Part shown: positions 42,854 through 52,493 of the stretch, piece by piece
Layout of the letters: each line of letters begins with the position of its first letter
How positions within the stretch are numbered: the stretch's first letter is position 1
NCBI GenBank assembly: GCA_002973575.1
Contig: PVEQ01000006.1
Location: 1 to 64,000 of the forward strand
Direction: 5' to 3'
DNA length: 64,000 nt
From: Sediminibacterium magnilacihabitans
GTDB taxonomy: Bacteria; Bacteroidota; Bacteroidia; Chitinophagales; Chitinophagaceae
Program-made: the position numbers and the translations under genes
Notes under the pieces: generated by a model
Told to the model about the DNA's origin: nothing
Seen by the model: only the letters and a program-made list of their open reading frames with translations
The model's database searches: none

Positions 42854-43760
42854 ATTCGTTCCAAACGGCTTCCACTACGCGGGCAGCCGGTGTGATATCT
42901 TTGATCAGTGCGCTTACCTGGCCAATCTCCAGCTCCCCTTCATCGAGGTTGCCTTCGAACATGCCCTTCTTGGCGCGGGCCCTGCCCAGGAGTTGTTTCA
43001 GTTCTTCTTCACTGGCCCCACGTAACTCTGCTTCTTTTACCTGTTTATAAAATGCATTGTTGAGCAGTCTTACCGGAACAATTTTTTTCAACGCCAATTG
43101 CGTGTCGCCTTCAACTGAAGCTACGATCGCTTCTTTAAAAGCCAGGTGTGATGAAGCTTCAGGCGTACAAACAAAACGTGTCCCCATCTGAACACCATCT
43201 GCACCCAACACCATGGCTGCCAGCATCTGCTTTCCGGTAGCAATGCCGCCTGCGGCAATAACAGGTATGGTTACTGCATCGCGTACGGCAGGGATCAATA
43301 CAAAACTGGTGGTCTCTTCCCGCCCGTTATGGCCGCCCGCTTCAAATCCTTCAGCAACCACCGCATCACAACCTGCTGCCGCGGCTTTTTGTGCAAACAA
43401 ACTGCTGCTCACCACATGCACCACCGTAATGCCTTTTTCTTTTAAAAAGCCGGTCCATATTTTGGGATTGCCTGCACTGGTGAACACAATGGGCACCTGC
43501 TCTTCCACAATGATATCCATGAGCTCTTTGATATCGGGATATAACAAAGGCACATTGACGCCAAATGGACGATCAGTAGCAGCCTTGCATTTACGGATAT
43601 GTTCGCGCAATACTTCCGGATACATGCTGCCGGCTCCCAGCAGTCCCAATGCCCCGGCATTGCTCACCGCACTGGCAAGCCTCCACCCGCTGGCCCAGAT
43701 CATGCCGGCCTGAACAATGGGGTATTCAATGTTAAACAGTCTTGTTATAGCGTTGCTCAT
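42810..43760 (-). CDS. Nitronate monooxygenase / enoyl-ACP reductase II family protein
   Basis: The start at ATG 43760 (MSNAITRLFNIEYPIVQAGM) gives 316 residues; the longer frame to 43868 runs through a palindromic repeat and is not likely coding. FMN-dependent TIM-barrel motifs are IVQAGMIWASG, AAGCDAVVAEGFEAGGHNG, IPVIAAGGIATG and ADGVQMGTRFV. It oxidises nitronates or reduces enoyl chains with FMN; enoyl-ACP reductase FabK shares the fold and cannot be excluded. It overlaps the SDR gene end by 44 bases. Confidence 0.85.
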   Translation of the reverse strand: MSNAITRLFNIEYPIVQAGMIWASGWRLASAVSNAGALGLLGAGSMYPEVLREHIRKCKAATDRPFGVNVPLLYPDIKELMDIIVEEQVPIVFTSAGNPKIWTGFLKEKGITVVHVVSSSLFAQKAAAAGCDAVVAEGFEAGGHNGREETTSFVLIPAVRDAVTIPVIAAGGIATGKQMLAAMVLGADGVQMGTRFVCTPEASSHLAFKEAIVASVEGDTQLALKKIVPVRLLNNAFYKQVKEAELRGASEEELKQLLGRARAKKGMFEGNLDEGELEIGQVSALIKDITPAARVVEAVWNEFISENKNYWPVQDR

Positions 43761-43790
43761 AATATTTTTAATTGCGCAATGAATATAACA

Positions 43791-43862
43791 CGTCATCCCG
43801 AGCGTAGTCGAGGGAGCTGACCGAGTGTTCAAGCAGATCCCTCGACTACGCTCGGGATGACG
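43791..43862. repeat. REP-like palindromic element
   Basis: Two perfect 25-base arms (43791-43815 and 43838-43862), CGTCATCCCGAGCGTAGTCG and its inverse, enclose a 22-base loop GCTGACCGAGTGTTCAAGCAGA-like in sense. The loop is related, in inverse, to that of the element at 30143-30229. Confidence 0.85.
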
Positions 43863-43883
43863 TTTCATTGAGTCATTGAGCCA

Positions 43884-44876
43884 TTAACCAAAGTCAATCT
43901 CCGTATTATCGCCGATATTCAAACTCCGGCTCAACCCTTTTACAGAAGCATCACTGCCAATGAGAGAATTATCAAGCACCACTTCATACAGGCTGGTAAA
44001 AGAACCAATGATGCTGTCGCGCACAATGGAATGTTTGATAGTGGTATTGGCACCGACGGCTACATGCGGACCAATAATGGAATTAGAAATATCACAGCCC
44101 GGCGCAATGCTAACGGGTGGTATGATGATGGTATCTTTGAATGTGTGATCGGTTCCCACATTGCCACCGAATTTTTTCAGCAGGGTGGCGTTGCTTTCGA
44201 GCAGGGTTTCCTTCCTGCCACAATCAAACCAGTTCTTTACTTTGAAAGCCTGGAATTTAGCCCCCTTGCCAATCATGCAGTCCAGCGCATCAGTGAGGTT
44301 GTATTCACCGTAAGTTCTGATGTTCTGTGTAAACAGGTGGTGAAGACATTCAAAAAGAAAATGAGTCTCTTTTATTTTATACAAACCTACCAACGCCATA
44401 TTGCTTTTAGGAATCGCAGGCTTTTCAATCACCTGTTCAATAAAACCATCTTCTCCAACAGTAGCCACGCCAAAATTACGCGGGTCGTCTACTTTCTTAA
44501 TGCCGAGCATGCTGTACGGACTATTCACTACTTCTTTCACATCATATTCGCAAATGGTATCTCCTAAAGCCACGAATACTTCATCATCTCCTACAATATT
44601 ACGGGTAAGCTCAATCGCGTGACCAGTACCCTGTCGTTCGTTCTGGTAAACAAAATGCGTGATCAGGTGCGGATAGGTCTGTTTCACATAATCCTGGATC
44701 TTTTCACCCAGGTAGCCCACAATAAAAATAAATTCATGGATACCCGTCTCATGTAATTGATCTACTATATAACTCAATATGGTCTTGCCGGCGATGGGTA
44801 TCAAGGCCTTGGGTTGGGTATAAGTATGGGGCCGCAACTTGGTTCCGGCCCCCGCAACGGGGATGATGGCTTTCAT
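43884..44876 (-). CDS. Sugar-1-phosphate nucleotidyltransferase with left-handed helix domain
   Basis: The protein has 330 residues. The N-terminal nucleotidyltransferase has MKAIIPVAGAGTKLRPHTYTQPKAL (Lys in place of the usual Arg of GxGTRLRP, as is common in Bacteroidota), GTGHAIELT, and the metal site VALGDTICEYD. The C-terminal third shows hexapeptide repeats (IIGPHVAVGANTTIKHSIVRDSIIGS), as in GlmU-like or mannose-1-phosphate enzymes. The sugar and nucleotide are not certain; dTDP-glucose or UDP-GlcNAc are candidates. The stop merges with a TGGCTCAATGACTCAATG repeat. Confidence 0.88.
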   Translation of the reverse strand: MKAIIPVAGAGTKLRPHTYTQPKALIPIAGKTILSYIVDQLHETGIHEFIFIVGYLGEKIQDYVKQTYPHLITHFVYQNERQGTGHAIELTRNIVGDDEVFVALGDTICEYDVKEVVNSPYSMLGIKKVDDPRNFGVATVGEDGFIEQVIEKPAIPKSNMALVGLYKIKETHFLFECLHHLFTQNIRTYGEYNLTDALDCMIGKGAKFQAFKVKNWFDCGRKETLLESNATLLKKFGGNVGTDHTFKDTIIIPPVSIAPGCDISNSIIGPHVAVGANTTIKHSIVRDSIIGSFTSLYEVVLDNSLIGSDASVKGLSRSLNIGDNTEIDFG

Positions 44877-44950
44877 GATCTCAATGAAGGCCGAAAATAG
44901 GGAAAACTATTGAGGTATAAATTAACTGGCCCGGGCAATCAATTAAGATT

Positions 44951-44958
44951 TATTTTTG
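44951..44958 (+). promoter_or_regulatory. -7 promoter element for glyA
   Basis: TATTTTTG matches TAnnTTTG and would start transcription near 44963, about 14 bases before ATG 44977. This rules out the upstream in-frame ATG at 44956, inside the motif. Confidence 0.45.
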
Positions 44959-44976
44959 CCGCAAATTCTTACCAAT

Positions 44977-46257
44977 ATGCAAAAAGACACCGTGGTATTC
45001 GATATCATCAGAAAGGAATTAGAAAGGCAGCGCAGGGGCATTGAGCTGATCGCCTCTGAAAATTTCACCAGTCTGCAGGTGATGCAGGCGATGGGAAATG
45101 TGATGACCAACAAATATGCCGAAGGATACCCCGGACGTCGTTATTATGGTGGATGTGAGATCGTAGACCAGACCGAACAACTGGCCATCGACCGCCTGAA
45201 AGCCATTTTTGGTATAGAGTATGCCAACGTACAACCCCATAGCGGCGCGCAGGCCAATGCAGCAGTGATGTTGGCCATCCTGCAGCCTGGAGATGATATA
45301 CTGGGACTCGACCTGAGCATGGGCGGCCACCTTACCCATGGTTCGGCCGTTAACTTCAGCGGCAAACTCTACAAACCGCATTTTTACGGGGTAGGAAAAG
45401 AAGACGGCCTGGTAGACTACAACATGCTGGAAGCCAAAGCCCGCGAGATCAAGCCCAAACTCATCATCTGCGGTGCCAGCGCTTACAGTCGCGATTGGGA
45501 CTATGTCCGCATCCGTAAAGTAGCCGATGAAGTAGGCGCTTTTGTGATGGCCGATATTGCCCACCCTGCCGGACTGATCGCCAAAGGATTGCTGAAATCA
45601 CCCTTCGATCACTGTCATTTTGTGACTTCTACCACACACAAGACCCTGCGCGGCCCCAGGGGTGGTGTGATTATGATGAAAAAAGATTTCGAGAACCCAT
45701 TCGGACTCAAAGATGTTAAAGGCAACCTGCGCCTCATGAGTAACCTGATGGATATGGCCGTATTCCCCGGAACACAGGGCGGTCCGCTGGAACACGTGAT
45801 CGCAGCTAAAGCAGTGGCTTTCGGAGAAATACTCACTCCTGAATTCCTTACTTACCAGCAGCAGGTGCAAAAAAATGCACAGGCCATGGCCAAAGCTTTT
45901 ACCGATAAGGGTTACCAGATCATCAGCGGTGGCACCGACAATCACCTGATGCTGATAGACCTCCGCAATAAGAACATCAGCGGTAAAAAAGCAGAACAGG
46001 TATTGGAGCACGCCGATATCACCGCCAATAAGAACATGGTGCCTTATGATGACAAGAGCGCTTTTGTTACATCGGGCGTTCGTTTTGGTGTGGCTGCCAT
46101 CACTAGCCGTGGCATGAAAGAATCCGATATGCAGTTTGTGGTAAATGCCATTGATACCGTGCTGATGAATGCAGACGATGAAGCCCTGCATCGCAAAGTG
46201 AAGCAAGAAGTGAACGAATTCATGACCCAGTTCGTATTATATCCTGAAATGGGGTAA
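44977..46257 (+). CDS. glyA: Serine hydroxymethyltransferase GlyA
   Basis: The protein has 426 residues, starting [11 protein letters not shown]. Motifs are [34 protein letters not shown] and the PLP lysine in [13 protein letters not shown]. The enzyme converts serine and tetrahydrofolate to glycine and methylene-THF, feeding the folate pool that folE also supports. The gap of 21 bases to DUF4293 suggests cotranscription. Confidence 0.97.
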   Translation: MQKDTVVFDIIRKELERQRRGIELIASENFTSLQVMQAMGNVMTNKYAEGYPGRRYYGGCEIVDQTEQLAIDRLKAIFGIEYANVQPHSGAQANAAVMLAILQPGDDILGLDLSMGGHLTHGSAVNFSGKLYKPHFYGVGKEDGLVDYNMLEAKAREIKPKLIICGASAYSRDWDYVRIRKVADEVGAFVMADIAHPAGLIAKGLLKSPFDHCHFVTSTTHKTLRGPRGGVIMMKKDFENPFGLKDVKGNLRLMSNLMDMAVFPGTQGGPLEHVIAAKAVAFGEILTPEFLTYQQQVQKNAQAMAKAFTDKGYQIISGGTDNHLMLIDLRNKNISGKKAEQVLEHADITANKNMVPYDDKSAFVTSGVRFGVAAITSRGMKESDMQFVVNAIDTVLMNADDEALHRKVKQEVNEFMTQFVLYPEMG

Positions 46258-46278
46258 AAGTCAAAATCTTAATTGTTT

Positions 46279-46686
46279 ATGGTGCAACGTATTCAAAGCC
46301 TTTGGCTGCTGTTCGCCGGTATATGCGGCTTCACTACCCTGAAACTGCCCTTTTACATTGGCAGTAAAGGCAATACACCGGCCGAAGACTTTACTGCAGT
46401 AAGCAGTACTTACCTGATGATCCTGGCTGTGGCTGTAGCGGTAGTAGCATTGATCAATATCTTCCTGTATAAAAACCGCGGGCTGCAACTCAAGTTGGGA
46501 CTGGCTGGTTTTGCCGGAAGCATCCTTTACCTGGGACTGGCTTTTTCCAAGACCAAGCAATACGATACCGGCGGCATTGCACTGACTTCCGTCTTCAGTT
46601 TTGCAATACCTGTCTTCTACCTCCTGGCCATCAGGGGTATTTATAAAGACGAAAAACTGGTTAAAAGCGCCGATAGGTTACGATAG
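46279..46686 (+). CDS. DUF4293 membrane protein
   Basis: The protein has 135 residues from ATG 46279 (the ORF extends to a TTG at 46273). Four hydrophobic segments are visible, with the family opening MVQRIQSLWLLFAG, and a basic cytosolic tail. DUF4293 is a conserved Bacteroidota membrane family of unknown role. It follows glyA by 21 bases and ends two bases before the end of the convergent LuxR gene. Confidence 0.85.
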   Translation: MVQRIQSLWLLFAGICGFTTLKLPFYIGSKGNTPAEDFTAVSSTYLMILAVAVAVVALINIFLYKNRGLQLKLGLAGFAGSILYLGLAFSKTKQYDTGGIALTSVFSFAIPVFYLLAIRGIYKDEKLVKSADRLR

Positions 46687-46688
46687 AT

Positions 46689-46892
46689 TCAAACCTTATG
46701 AATGCCGTTTTTGATGGCATAAAGGGCGATGCCTACCATGTTCTTTGCTCTTGTTTTTTCGAGGATTCTTTCGCGGCATCCTTCCACAGTACGATGGCTG
46801 ATGCCCATTTTCTCGCCAATCTCACGGGTAGAGTATTGCCGGCAGATGAGTTTGATGATTTGGATCTCTTTGGGTCTAAGTGGTGTTTTCAT
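46689..46892 (-). CDS. Orphan LuxR-type helix-turn-helix protein
   Basis: The protein has 67 residues and is a bare GerE/LuxR DNA-binding domain: STREIGEKMGISHRTVEGCRERIL. No receiver domain lies upstream. Its end (MVGIALYAIKNGIHKV) resembles that of the response regulator at 12967-13605 (VGLAIYAIRNGI). It could compete with that regulator for sites, form heterodimers or be a remnant; the open, intact frame argues against simple decay. It lies between the ends of DUF4293 and uvrA. Confidence 0.75.
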   Translation of the reverse strand: MKTPLRPKEIQIIKLICRQYSTREIGEKMGISHRTVEGCRERILEKTRAKNMVGIALYAIKNGIHKV

Positions 46893-46915
46893 AGTAGTAC
46901 AAATAAAACCAATAT

Positions 46916-49747
46916 TTAGGACATTAGGAAGCGTCCCGTATGGCTTTCACCCACTTTTTTTAACCCAGCCGGTGGCCCGGTATATACCAATTGCCCCCCC
47001 GCATCCCCTGCTTCAGGCCCCAGGTCTATGACCCAGTCGGCCGAACGTATCACATCGGTATTGTGCTCTATTACAATCAGTGAATGTCCCTGTTCAATGA
47101 GGGCATGAAAGGAAGCCAGCAGTTTTTTAATGTCATGAAAATGAAGGCCGGTAGTGGGTTCATCAAAAATGAACAACACATGCCCGATACCTTTCCCCTT
47201 ACCCAGGAAACTGGCCAGTTTCACACGCTGGGCTTCACCTCCGCTCAGGGTATCACTGCTTTGTCCGAGTTTCACATAGCCCAATCCCACATCCTGCAAC
47301 GGTTGTATGGCCTGGCGGATGGCTTTCTCTTCACTGAAAAATATAATGGCATCATCCACGCTCATATCCAGCACATCGTACACCGATTTGCCTTTATATT
47401 GTACTTCCAATACTTCCTCCTTGAAACGTTTGCCACCACAGGATTCGCAGGTGAGGTGCACATCGGCCAGGAATTGCATTTCAACTACCTGCTCTCCCTC
47501 TCCTTTACAGGTATCGCAACGGCCGCCGTCTACGTTGAATGAAAAATGCTTGGCCTGGAACCCGCGCATCTTCGACAGCGGCTGCCGGGCATAGAGATCA
47601 CGTATATGATCGTACGCTTTGATATAGGTTACCGGGTTGCTGCGAGACGATTTGCCGATCGGATTCTGGTCTACCAGCTCTATTTGCGCAATGGCGTCTA
47701 CATCGCCGCTGATCATTTTGTGCATGCCTACTTTATCGGCGAATTCTCCTTTCAATTTTTGTAACGCAGGATACAATACCTGCTTCACCAGGGTTGTTTT
47801 ACCGCTTCCACTAACACCACTCACCACACATAAAAGATTCAGGGGAAAATCAACCGTAATATGCTTCAGGTTATTTTGACTGGCTTCCTCTACCCTAATG
47901 TATCGCTGCCATTTACGCACCGATTTAGGCGGCTCGATCTTGTATTCGCCCGATAAATATTTACCTGTAAGGCTTCGGGGATTAGCCACCAGTTCTGCAT
48001 AATTGCCGGCAGCTACCACTTCTCCTCCAAGATGCGATGCCAATGGTCCCATATCGATGATATGATCTGCCTCACGCATCATCATCTCATCGTGTTCCAC
48101 TACCACCACCGTATTCCCCAGGTTACGTAACGATTTCAATACAGCGATCAATCTTTCCGTATCTCTCGAATGGAGGCCGATGGAAGGTTCATCCAATATA
48201 TAGAGAGAATTGGTGAGGTTACTGCCAAGGCTCCTGGTTAGTTGAATACGCTGGCTTTCGCCTCCACTCAGTGAATTGGCCAATCGGCTGAGCGTAAGAT
48301 AACCCAATCCCACATCGATGAGTGTTTGCAATCGCTGGTGTATTTCAAGCAGTATCCTTTTCGCCACCTGTTGATCGTGTGCTGATAATGTCAATGCATT
48401 GAACCATGTTTTCAGGTCGCGCACCTGCCAGGTGCACAATTCGCCAATATGATGGTTGCCCACTTTTACATAGAGCGCCTCTTTGCGCAGGCGGTAGCCT
48501 TTGCAATCCGGACAAATGGTGCGTCCCCTGTACCGGCTCAGCAACACACGGTATTGCACTTTATAGAGGTTCTGTTCTACTTCTTTGAAAAAATCATGGA
48601 TGCCATATACTTTGCCATGTCCATTCCACAATTGCTCGTATTGTGCAGTAGTGAGTTCGGCTATGGGTTTGTGAACAGGAAAATTGAATTGGGCCGCACC
48701 TTTGATGAACTGCTCTTTCCACCAACCCAGTTTCTCTCCTTTCCATGGAGCAACGGCTCCTTCGTATACACTGAGGCGACGGTCTGGTATCACCAGGTCG
48801 GCATCGATGCCCAATACCTGGCTGAAACCTTCGCAGGTTGGACAGGCACCGAAAGGATTGTTGAACGAGAAGAGGTTGGGTACAGGCTCTTCAAACTGCA
48901 TCCCGTCGAGCTCGAACTGGTTACTGAAATGATGCAAATTTTCTCCATCTACTTCGAGATAGATATTGCCTTCTCCCTCATAAAATGCAGTACCGATGGA
49001 ATCGGAAAGCCGGTGCAGGTCGTCCTGGTCAAAGGCCTTGGTAACAACACGATCGATCAGCACCATGGCTTGCGCCGACAACTGCGTTTTCAATTGCTTA
49101 TCGTTTAGTTCCAACAATTCTTCAATGCGCAGGAGCTGGCTTTCTTTACCATCGGCCTGGCGCATGTAAATACGGGTGAAGCCTTTTTGTAGGAGGATAT
49201 TCAGTTCTTCACGCAGGTCTCTTTTAGCATGCCGCTTGAAAAGTACCAGGATCACCACTTTTGACCCTGCTTTTAATTGTGTGATGGCAGCCAGCACATC
49301 GGCTACATCGTCTTTTTTCACTTCCCGCCCGCTGATGGGGGAAATGGTTTTGCCCACGCGGGCATACAGCAAACGCAGGTAATCGTATATCTCCGTCATG
49401 CTGCCTACCGTACTGCGGGGTGTGCGGGTGATCACTTTTTGTTCTATCGCAATAGCAGGACAAAGCCCCTTGATATAATCCACATCAGGCTTCACCATGC
49501 GGGCCATGAACTGGCGCGCATAAGCGCTCAGGCTCTCGGCATACCTCCGCTGTCCTTCTGCAAAAAGTGTATCAATGGTCAGTGAAGATTTGCCACTGCC
49601 CGATACACCGGTAACCACAATGAGTTTATTCCTGGGAAATGCAACGGTTACATTCTTCAGGTTATGCACCCTGGCACCTTTTACAATGATGCTGTCGTCC
49701 GTTCCATTCAATGATTTACTGCCTGCCGCCTTTGTTTTCGTTGCCAT
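46916..49747 (-). CDS. uvrA: Excinuclease ABC subunit A UvrA
   Basis: The protein has 943 residues from ATG 49747 (MATKTKAAGS); an ORF extension of 16 residues upstream is unlikely. Two ABC ATPase modules have Walker A sites TGVSGSGKSSL and SGVSGSGKTTL, signatures LSGGESQRI and LSGGEAQRV, and zinc fingers CPTC...CPDC and CDTC...CESC. UvrA recognises bulky DNA lesions and loads UvrB. uvrB is not in the window. Confidence 0.97.
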   Translation of the reverse strand: MATKTKAAGSKSLNGTDDSIIVKGARVHNLKNVTVAFPRNKLIVVTGVSGSGKSSLTIDTLFAEGQRRYAESLSAYARQFMARMVKPDVDYIKGLCPAIAIEQKVITRTPRSTVGSMTEIYDYLRLLYARVGKTISPISGREVKKDDVADVLAAITQLKAGSKVVILVLFKRHAKRDLREELNILLQKGFTRIYMRQADGKESQLLRIEELLELNDKQLKTQLSAQAMVLIDRVVTKAFDQDDLHRLSDSIGTAFYEGEGNIYLEVDGENLHHFSNQFELDGMQFEEPVPNLFSFNNPFGACPTCEGFSQVLGIDADLVIPDRRLSVYEGAVAPWKGEKLGWWKEQFIKGAAQFNFPVHKPIAELTTAQYEQLWNGHGKVYGIHDFFKEVEQNLYKVQYRVLLSRYRGRTICPDCKGYRLRKEALYVKVGNHHIGELCTWQVRDLKTWFNALTLSAHDQQVAKRILLEIHQRLQTLIDVGLGYLTLSRLANSLSGGESQRIQLTRSLGSNLTNSLYILDEPSIGLHSRDTERLIAVLKSLRNLGNTVVVVEHDEMMMREADHIIDMGPLASHLGGEVVAAGNYAELVANPRSLTGKYLSGEYKIEPPKSVRKWQRYIRVEEASQNNLKHITVDFPLNLLCVVSGVSGSGKTTLVKQVLYPALQKLKGEFADKVGMHKMISGDVDAIAQIELVDQNPIGKSSRSNPVTYIKAYDHIRDLYARQPLSKMRGFQAKHFSFNVDGGRCDTCKGEGEQVVEMQFLADVHLTCESCGGKRFKEEVLEVQYKGKSVYDVLDMSVDDAIIFFSEEKAIRQAIQPLQDVGLGYVKLGQSSDTLSGGEAQRVKLASFLGKGKGIGHVLFIFDEPTTGLHFHDIKKLLASFHALIEQGHSLIVIEHNTDVIRSADWVIDLGPEAGDAGGQLVYTGPPAGLKKVGESHTGRFLMS

Positions 49748-49944
49748 AATATTTAGCAAATTAAAACATTCCTGATGCTTTCCTAACCGTTCCACACATC
49801 TTTAAAAATGTGCATAACTACTACCCTTAAAAACAATCTTTTCCACAAACGAACCGCAGGCTGAAAAGATGCCTATTTTGAAGTTGGAAAAATTTTAACA
49901 TCCAATATCCTATTGCTTTTTACGCCCATTCAAACGCCCATATC

Positions 49945-50529
49945 ATGAAAACTTTGGACTGCATGTCTGATACCGAACTGATACTTTCCTTCCAGGAGGA
50001 GGGCAATATTGGCGCCTTTGAAACACTCGTGAACCGTTACAAAGAAAAGGTGTTCACTTCCATACTTTTCTTTGTGAAAGACAGTTACCTGGCAGAAGAT
50101 CTCTTCCAGGATGTTTTCATCAAGATCATCGATACCCTTCGCAACAAAAGATATTCCGAAGAAGGCAAGTTCCTTCCCTGGGCTTTGCGCATTGCACATA
50201 ATCTCTGCGTGGATTATTTCAGGAAGATCAAACGCACTCCGGCTATCAAGACCAGCGACGATAAAGATATTTTTGAAGTACTGCAACTCACGGAAGAAGG
50301 TCCCGATAGCAAACTGGTACGCGGACAAAGCCACGAACGTGTGCGCCGCATGCTGGACCTTTTACCCGAAGAACAGCGCGAGATCATCATCCTGCGCCAC
50401 TATGCCAACATGAGCTTTAAAGAGATCGCACAGATCACCAATTGCAGCATCAACACTGCATTGGGCCGCATGCGTTACGGCCTCATCAACATGCGCAAAA
50501 TGATGCTGGAAAAACAGATCGCACTCTGA
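49945..50529 (+). CDS. RNA polymerase sigma-70 factor, ECF type
   Basis: The protein has 194 residues. Region 2 (YLAEDLFQDVFIKIID, then FLPWALRIAHNLCVDYFRK) and region 4 (LLPEEQREIIILRHYANMSFKEIAQI, SINTALGRMRYGL) are complete. No anti-sigma gene lies beside it; the next gene is convergent. The regulon cannot be inferred. It is divergent from uvrA with 197 bases between. Confidence 0.93.
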   Translation: MKTLDCMSDTELILSFQEEGNIGAFETLVNRYKEKVFTSILFFVKDSYLAEDLFQDVFIKIIDTLRNKRYSEEGKFLPWALRIAHNLCVDYFRKIKRTPAIKTSDDKDIFEVLQLTEEGPDSKLVRGQSHERVRRMLDLLPEEQREIIILRHYANMSFKEIAQITNCSINTALGRMRYGLINMRKMMLEKQIAL

Positions 50530-52479
50530 TTACTTATTCCCGTTACCACATTTAAGCCAGTTGAGGTATTCTTTCGCATCGGGCGTATAACCTACCGGAT
50601 GATTAATTAGTTTCTCATCTGCATCTAGCACCACATAAAGCGGTTGGGTAGACTGGTTGAAGTTTTCTGTTTGAAAGGTTGCCCATTTATCGCCTACTGA
50701 TACAATGTCTTTATGAGCGCCTTCTTTTGTTTGATAAGTAAATCGCTTTTCAGCAGGCAGCTTTTCTTTATCATCCACATAAAGTGAAACCAGTATGTAA
50801 TGTTCTTTGATGTAATTGTACACATCGGGCTGGGTCCATACATTCTCTTCCATTTTACGGCAATTCACGCAGGCCCATCCGGTGAAATCGATCAACAGTG
50901 GTTTGTGTTGTTCCCTGGCCATTTGCAGGGCTTTTGCATAATCGTTCATCACATTGGCTTCTAACCCTTTGCCGTGTACATTTTCTTTGCCATAAATGCT
51001 ATAACTCAACGGGGGCGGAAAACCGCTGAGGAATTTCAGGTTCGCGTATTTCGATTGGGTAACACCGGGGATCAGGTAAAGCGTAAAGACTAATGCAATG
51101 ACTCCCACTATCTTTCTGCCCCTGCCGATCTTCATTCCTTTATAATCATGTGGCAAGCGAAGGATACCGAAGAGGTACAGTGTAAGTCCCAGCCCGGTCA
51201 ATATCCATATACCAACGAACACTTCGCGTTTCAGCAGTCCCCAATGCATCACCAGGTCGGCATTGGAAAGAAATTTGAATGCCAGCGCCACTTCTGCAAA
51301 AGCCAATACTTTTTTAACCGTATCGAGCCAGCCACCCGATTTGGGTAGCGATTGCAACCAGTTGGGGAATATCGCAAACAATCCGAACGGCAATGCCAGC
51401 GCCAGGCCAAAGCCAGCAAGACCGGCCGTCAGTTGCCAGGCGCCTCCGCTCAGAGAACCTACCAGCAAAGAGCCCAGGATGGGGCCTGTACAGGAGAACG
51501 AAACAATGGCCAGTGTAAGCGCCATGAAGAATATACCGCCAATGCTGCCCAATCCACTTTTAGAATCGGCTTTGCTGGCGATGCTTCCGGGCAAACTGAT
51601 CTCAAAAAAGCCAAAGAAGGAGAGCGCGAAAAAGATGAAAATGATAAAGAAGATGATGTTGAGCCAGGAGTTGGTAGAAATATTATTGAATATCTCTGGC
51701 TGCACATTCCCGAGCACGTGAAAAGGAATGCTGGCGAACACATAGATCAGGAAAATAAAGAACCCATACAATATTCCATTCCGGATGGCTTGTCTTTTGG
51801 TATTCGCTTTCTTGGTGAAGAAAGAAACCGTTACCGGTATCATGGGAAACACGCAGGGCGTTAACAAAGCAATCAATCCGCCCATGAACCCCAGGAAAAA
51901 AATAGTCCACAAACCGTTATCCGCAATATGGTTTTGTTCGCCGCAAGCTTTTTGCGGATGCCTCAGGTCTACCTGTTCCAACCGTATCTTCGTATCGGCC
52001 GTATTTGCTGTTACCGCTGCTCCTCCTTCCAGTGCGGTTTCAAAAGCCTGCTCCGATGTGTTGAATTCATCTCCTTTGCGCAAATAAACGTTCATGGTAC
52101 CCTTCAATACTGCGGGCACATACCCTTGTATTTTTACTTGTTGTCGTATTTCAACATGGTCTTTGAAAACACGCGCCTGTTTGTTGTCAAAAACAGGGTC
52201 TTTCACCAACTCAGGAGCCCGGTCAAAAATAACTGCACCCTGTCTTTGGGCGTTTTCATAGGAAAATGCAAAAGGGGCTGTCTCCAATCCTTCTATATCG
52301 CTGTTGTTTCCATAGAGGAGCCATCCGGCAGGAATGGATGTCTTTGCCGATAATTCATACAAGCCTTCGCCCATTTTTTTGGCGGTTACTTTCCAATGCA
52401 GCAGGCTGTCCGTTGCTTGTGCGGTAACCAACAGACATGCTAAAACAGCAATACAGGATGTATATAGTTTTTTGATCAC
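50530..52479 (-). CDS. dsbD: Protein-disulfide reductase DsbD, alpha-domain cysteines missing
   Basis: The protein has 649 residues. A signal peptide is followed by an N-terminal DsbD alpha-like domain to about 170, then eight hydrophobic segments with LLTPCVFPMIP and VSFSCTGPILG, the paired membrane cysteines, and a C-terminal thioredoxin domain with GWACVNCRKME. It carries electrons from cytosolic thioredoxin to the periplasm. The alpha-domain segment that should hold a Cys pair reads NVYLRKGDEFNTSEQAF and has none. The neighbouring gene encodes a separate alpha-like domain that keeps its pair. Confidence 0.9.
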   Translation of the reverse strand: MIKKLYTSCIAVLACLLVTAQATDSLLHWKVTAKKMGEGLYELSAKTSIPAGWLLYGNNSDIEGLETAPFAFSYENAQRQGAVIFDRAPELVKDPVFDNKQARVFKDHVEIRQQVKIQGYVPAVLKGTMNVYLRKGDEFNTSEQAFETALEGGAAVTANTADTKIRLEQVDLRHPQKACGEQNHIADNGLWTIFFLGFMGGLIALLTPCVFPMIPVTVSFFTKKANTKRQAIRNGILYGFFIFLIYVFASIPFHVLGNVQPEIFNNISTNSWLNIIFFIIFIFFALSFFGFFEISLPGSIASKADSKSGLGSIGGIFFMALTLAIVSFSCTGPILGSLLVGSLSGGAWQLTAGLAGFGLALALPFGLFAIFPNWLQSLPKSGGWLDTVKKVLAFAEVALAFKFLSNADLVMHWGLLKREVFVGIWILTGLGLTLYLFGILRLPHDYKGMKIGRGRKIVGVIALVFTLYLIPGVTQSKYANLKFLSGFPPPLSYSIYGKENVHGKGLEANVMNDYAKALQMAREQHKPLLIDFTGWACVNCRKMEENVWTQPDVYNYIKEHYILVSLYVDDKEKLPAEKRFTYQTKEGAHKDIVSVGDKWATFQTENFNQSTQPLYVVLDADEKLINHPVGYTPDAKEYLNWLKCGNGNK

Positions 52480-52493
52480 GACAGATAAAATTT

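Noticed and set aside
43761..43868. N-terminal extension of the nitronate monooxygenase
   Set aside because: The extra 36 codons come from the palindromic repeat (HPERSRG and similar), which occurs as an intergenic repeat; the family start is at 43760.
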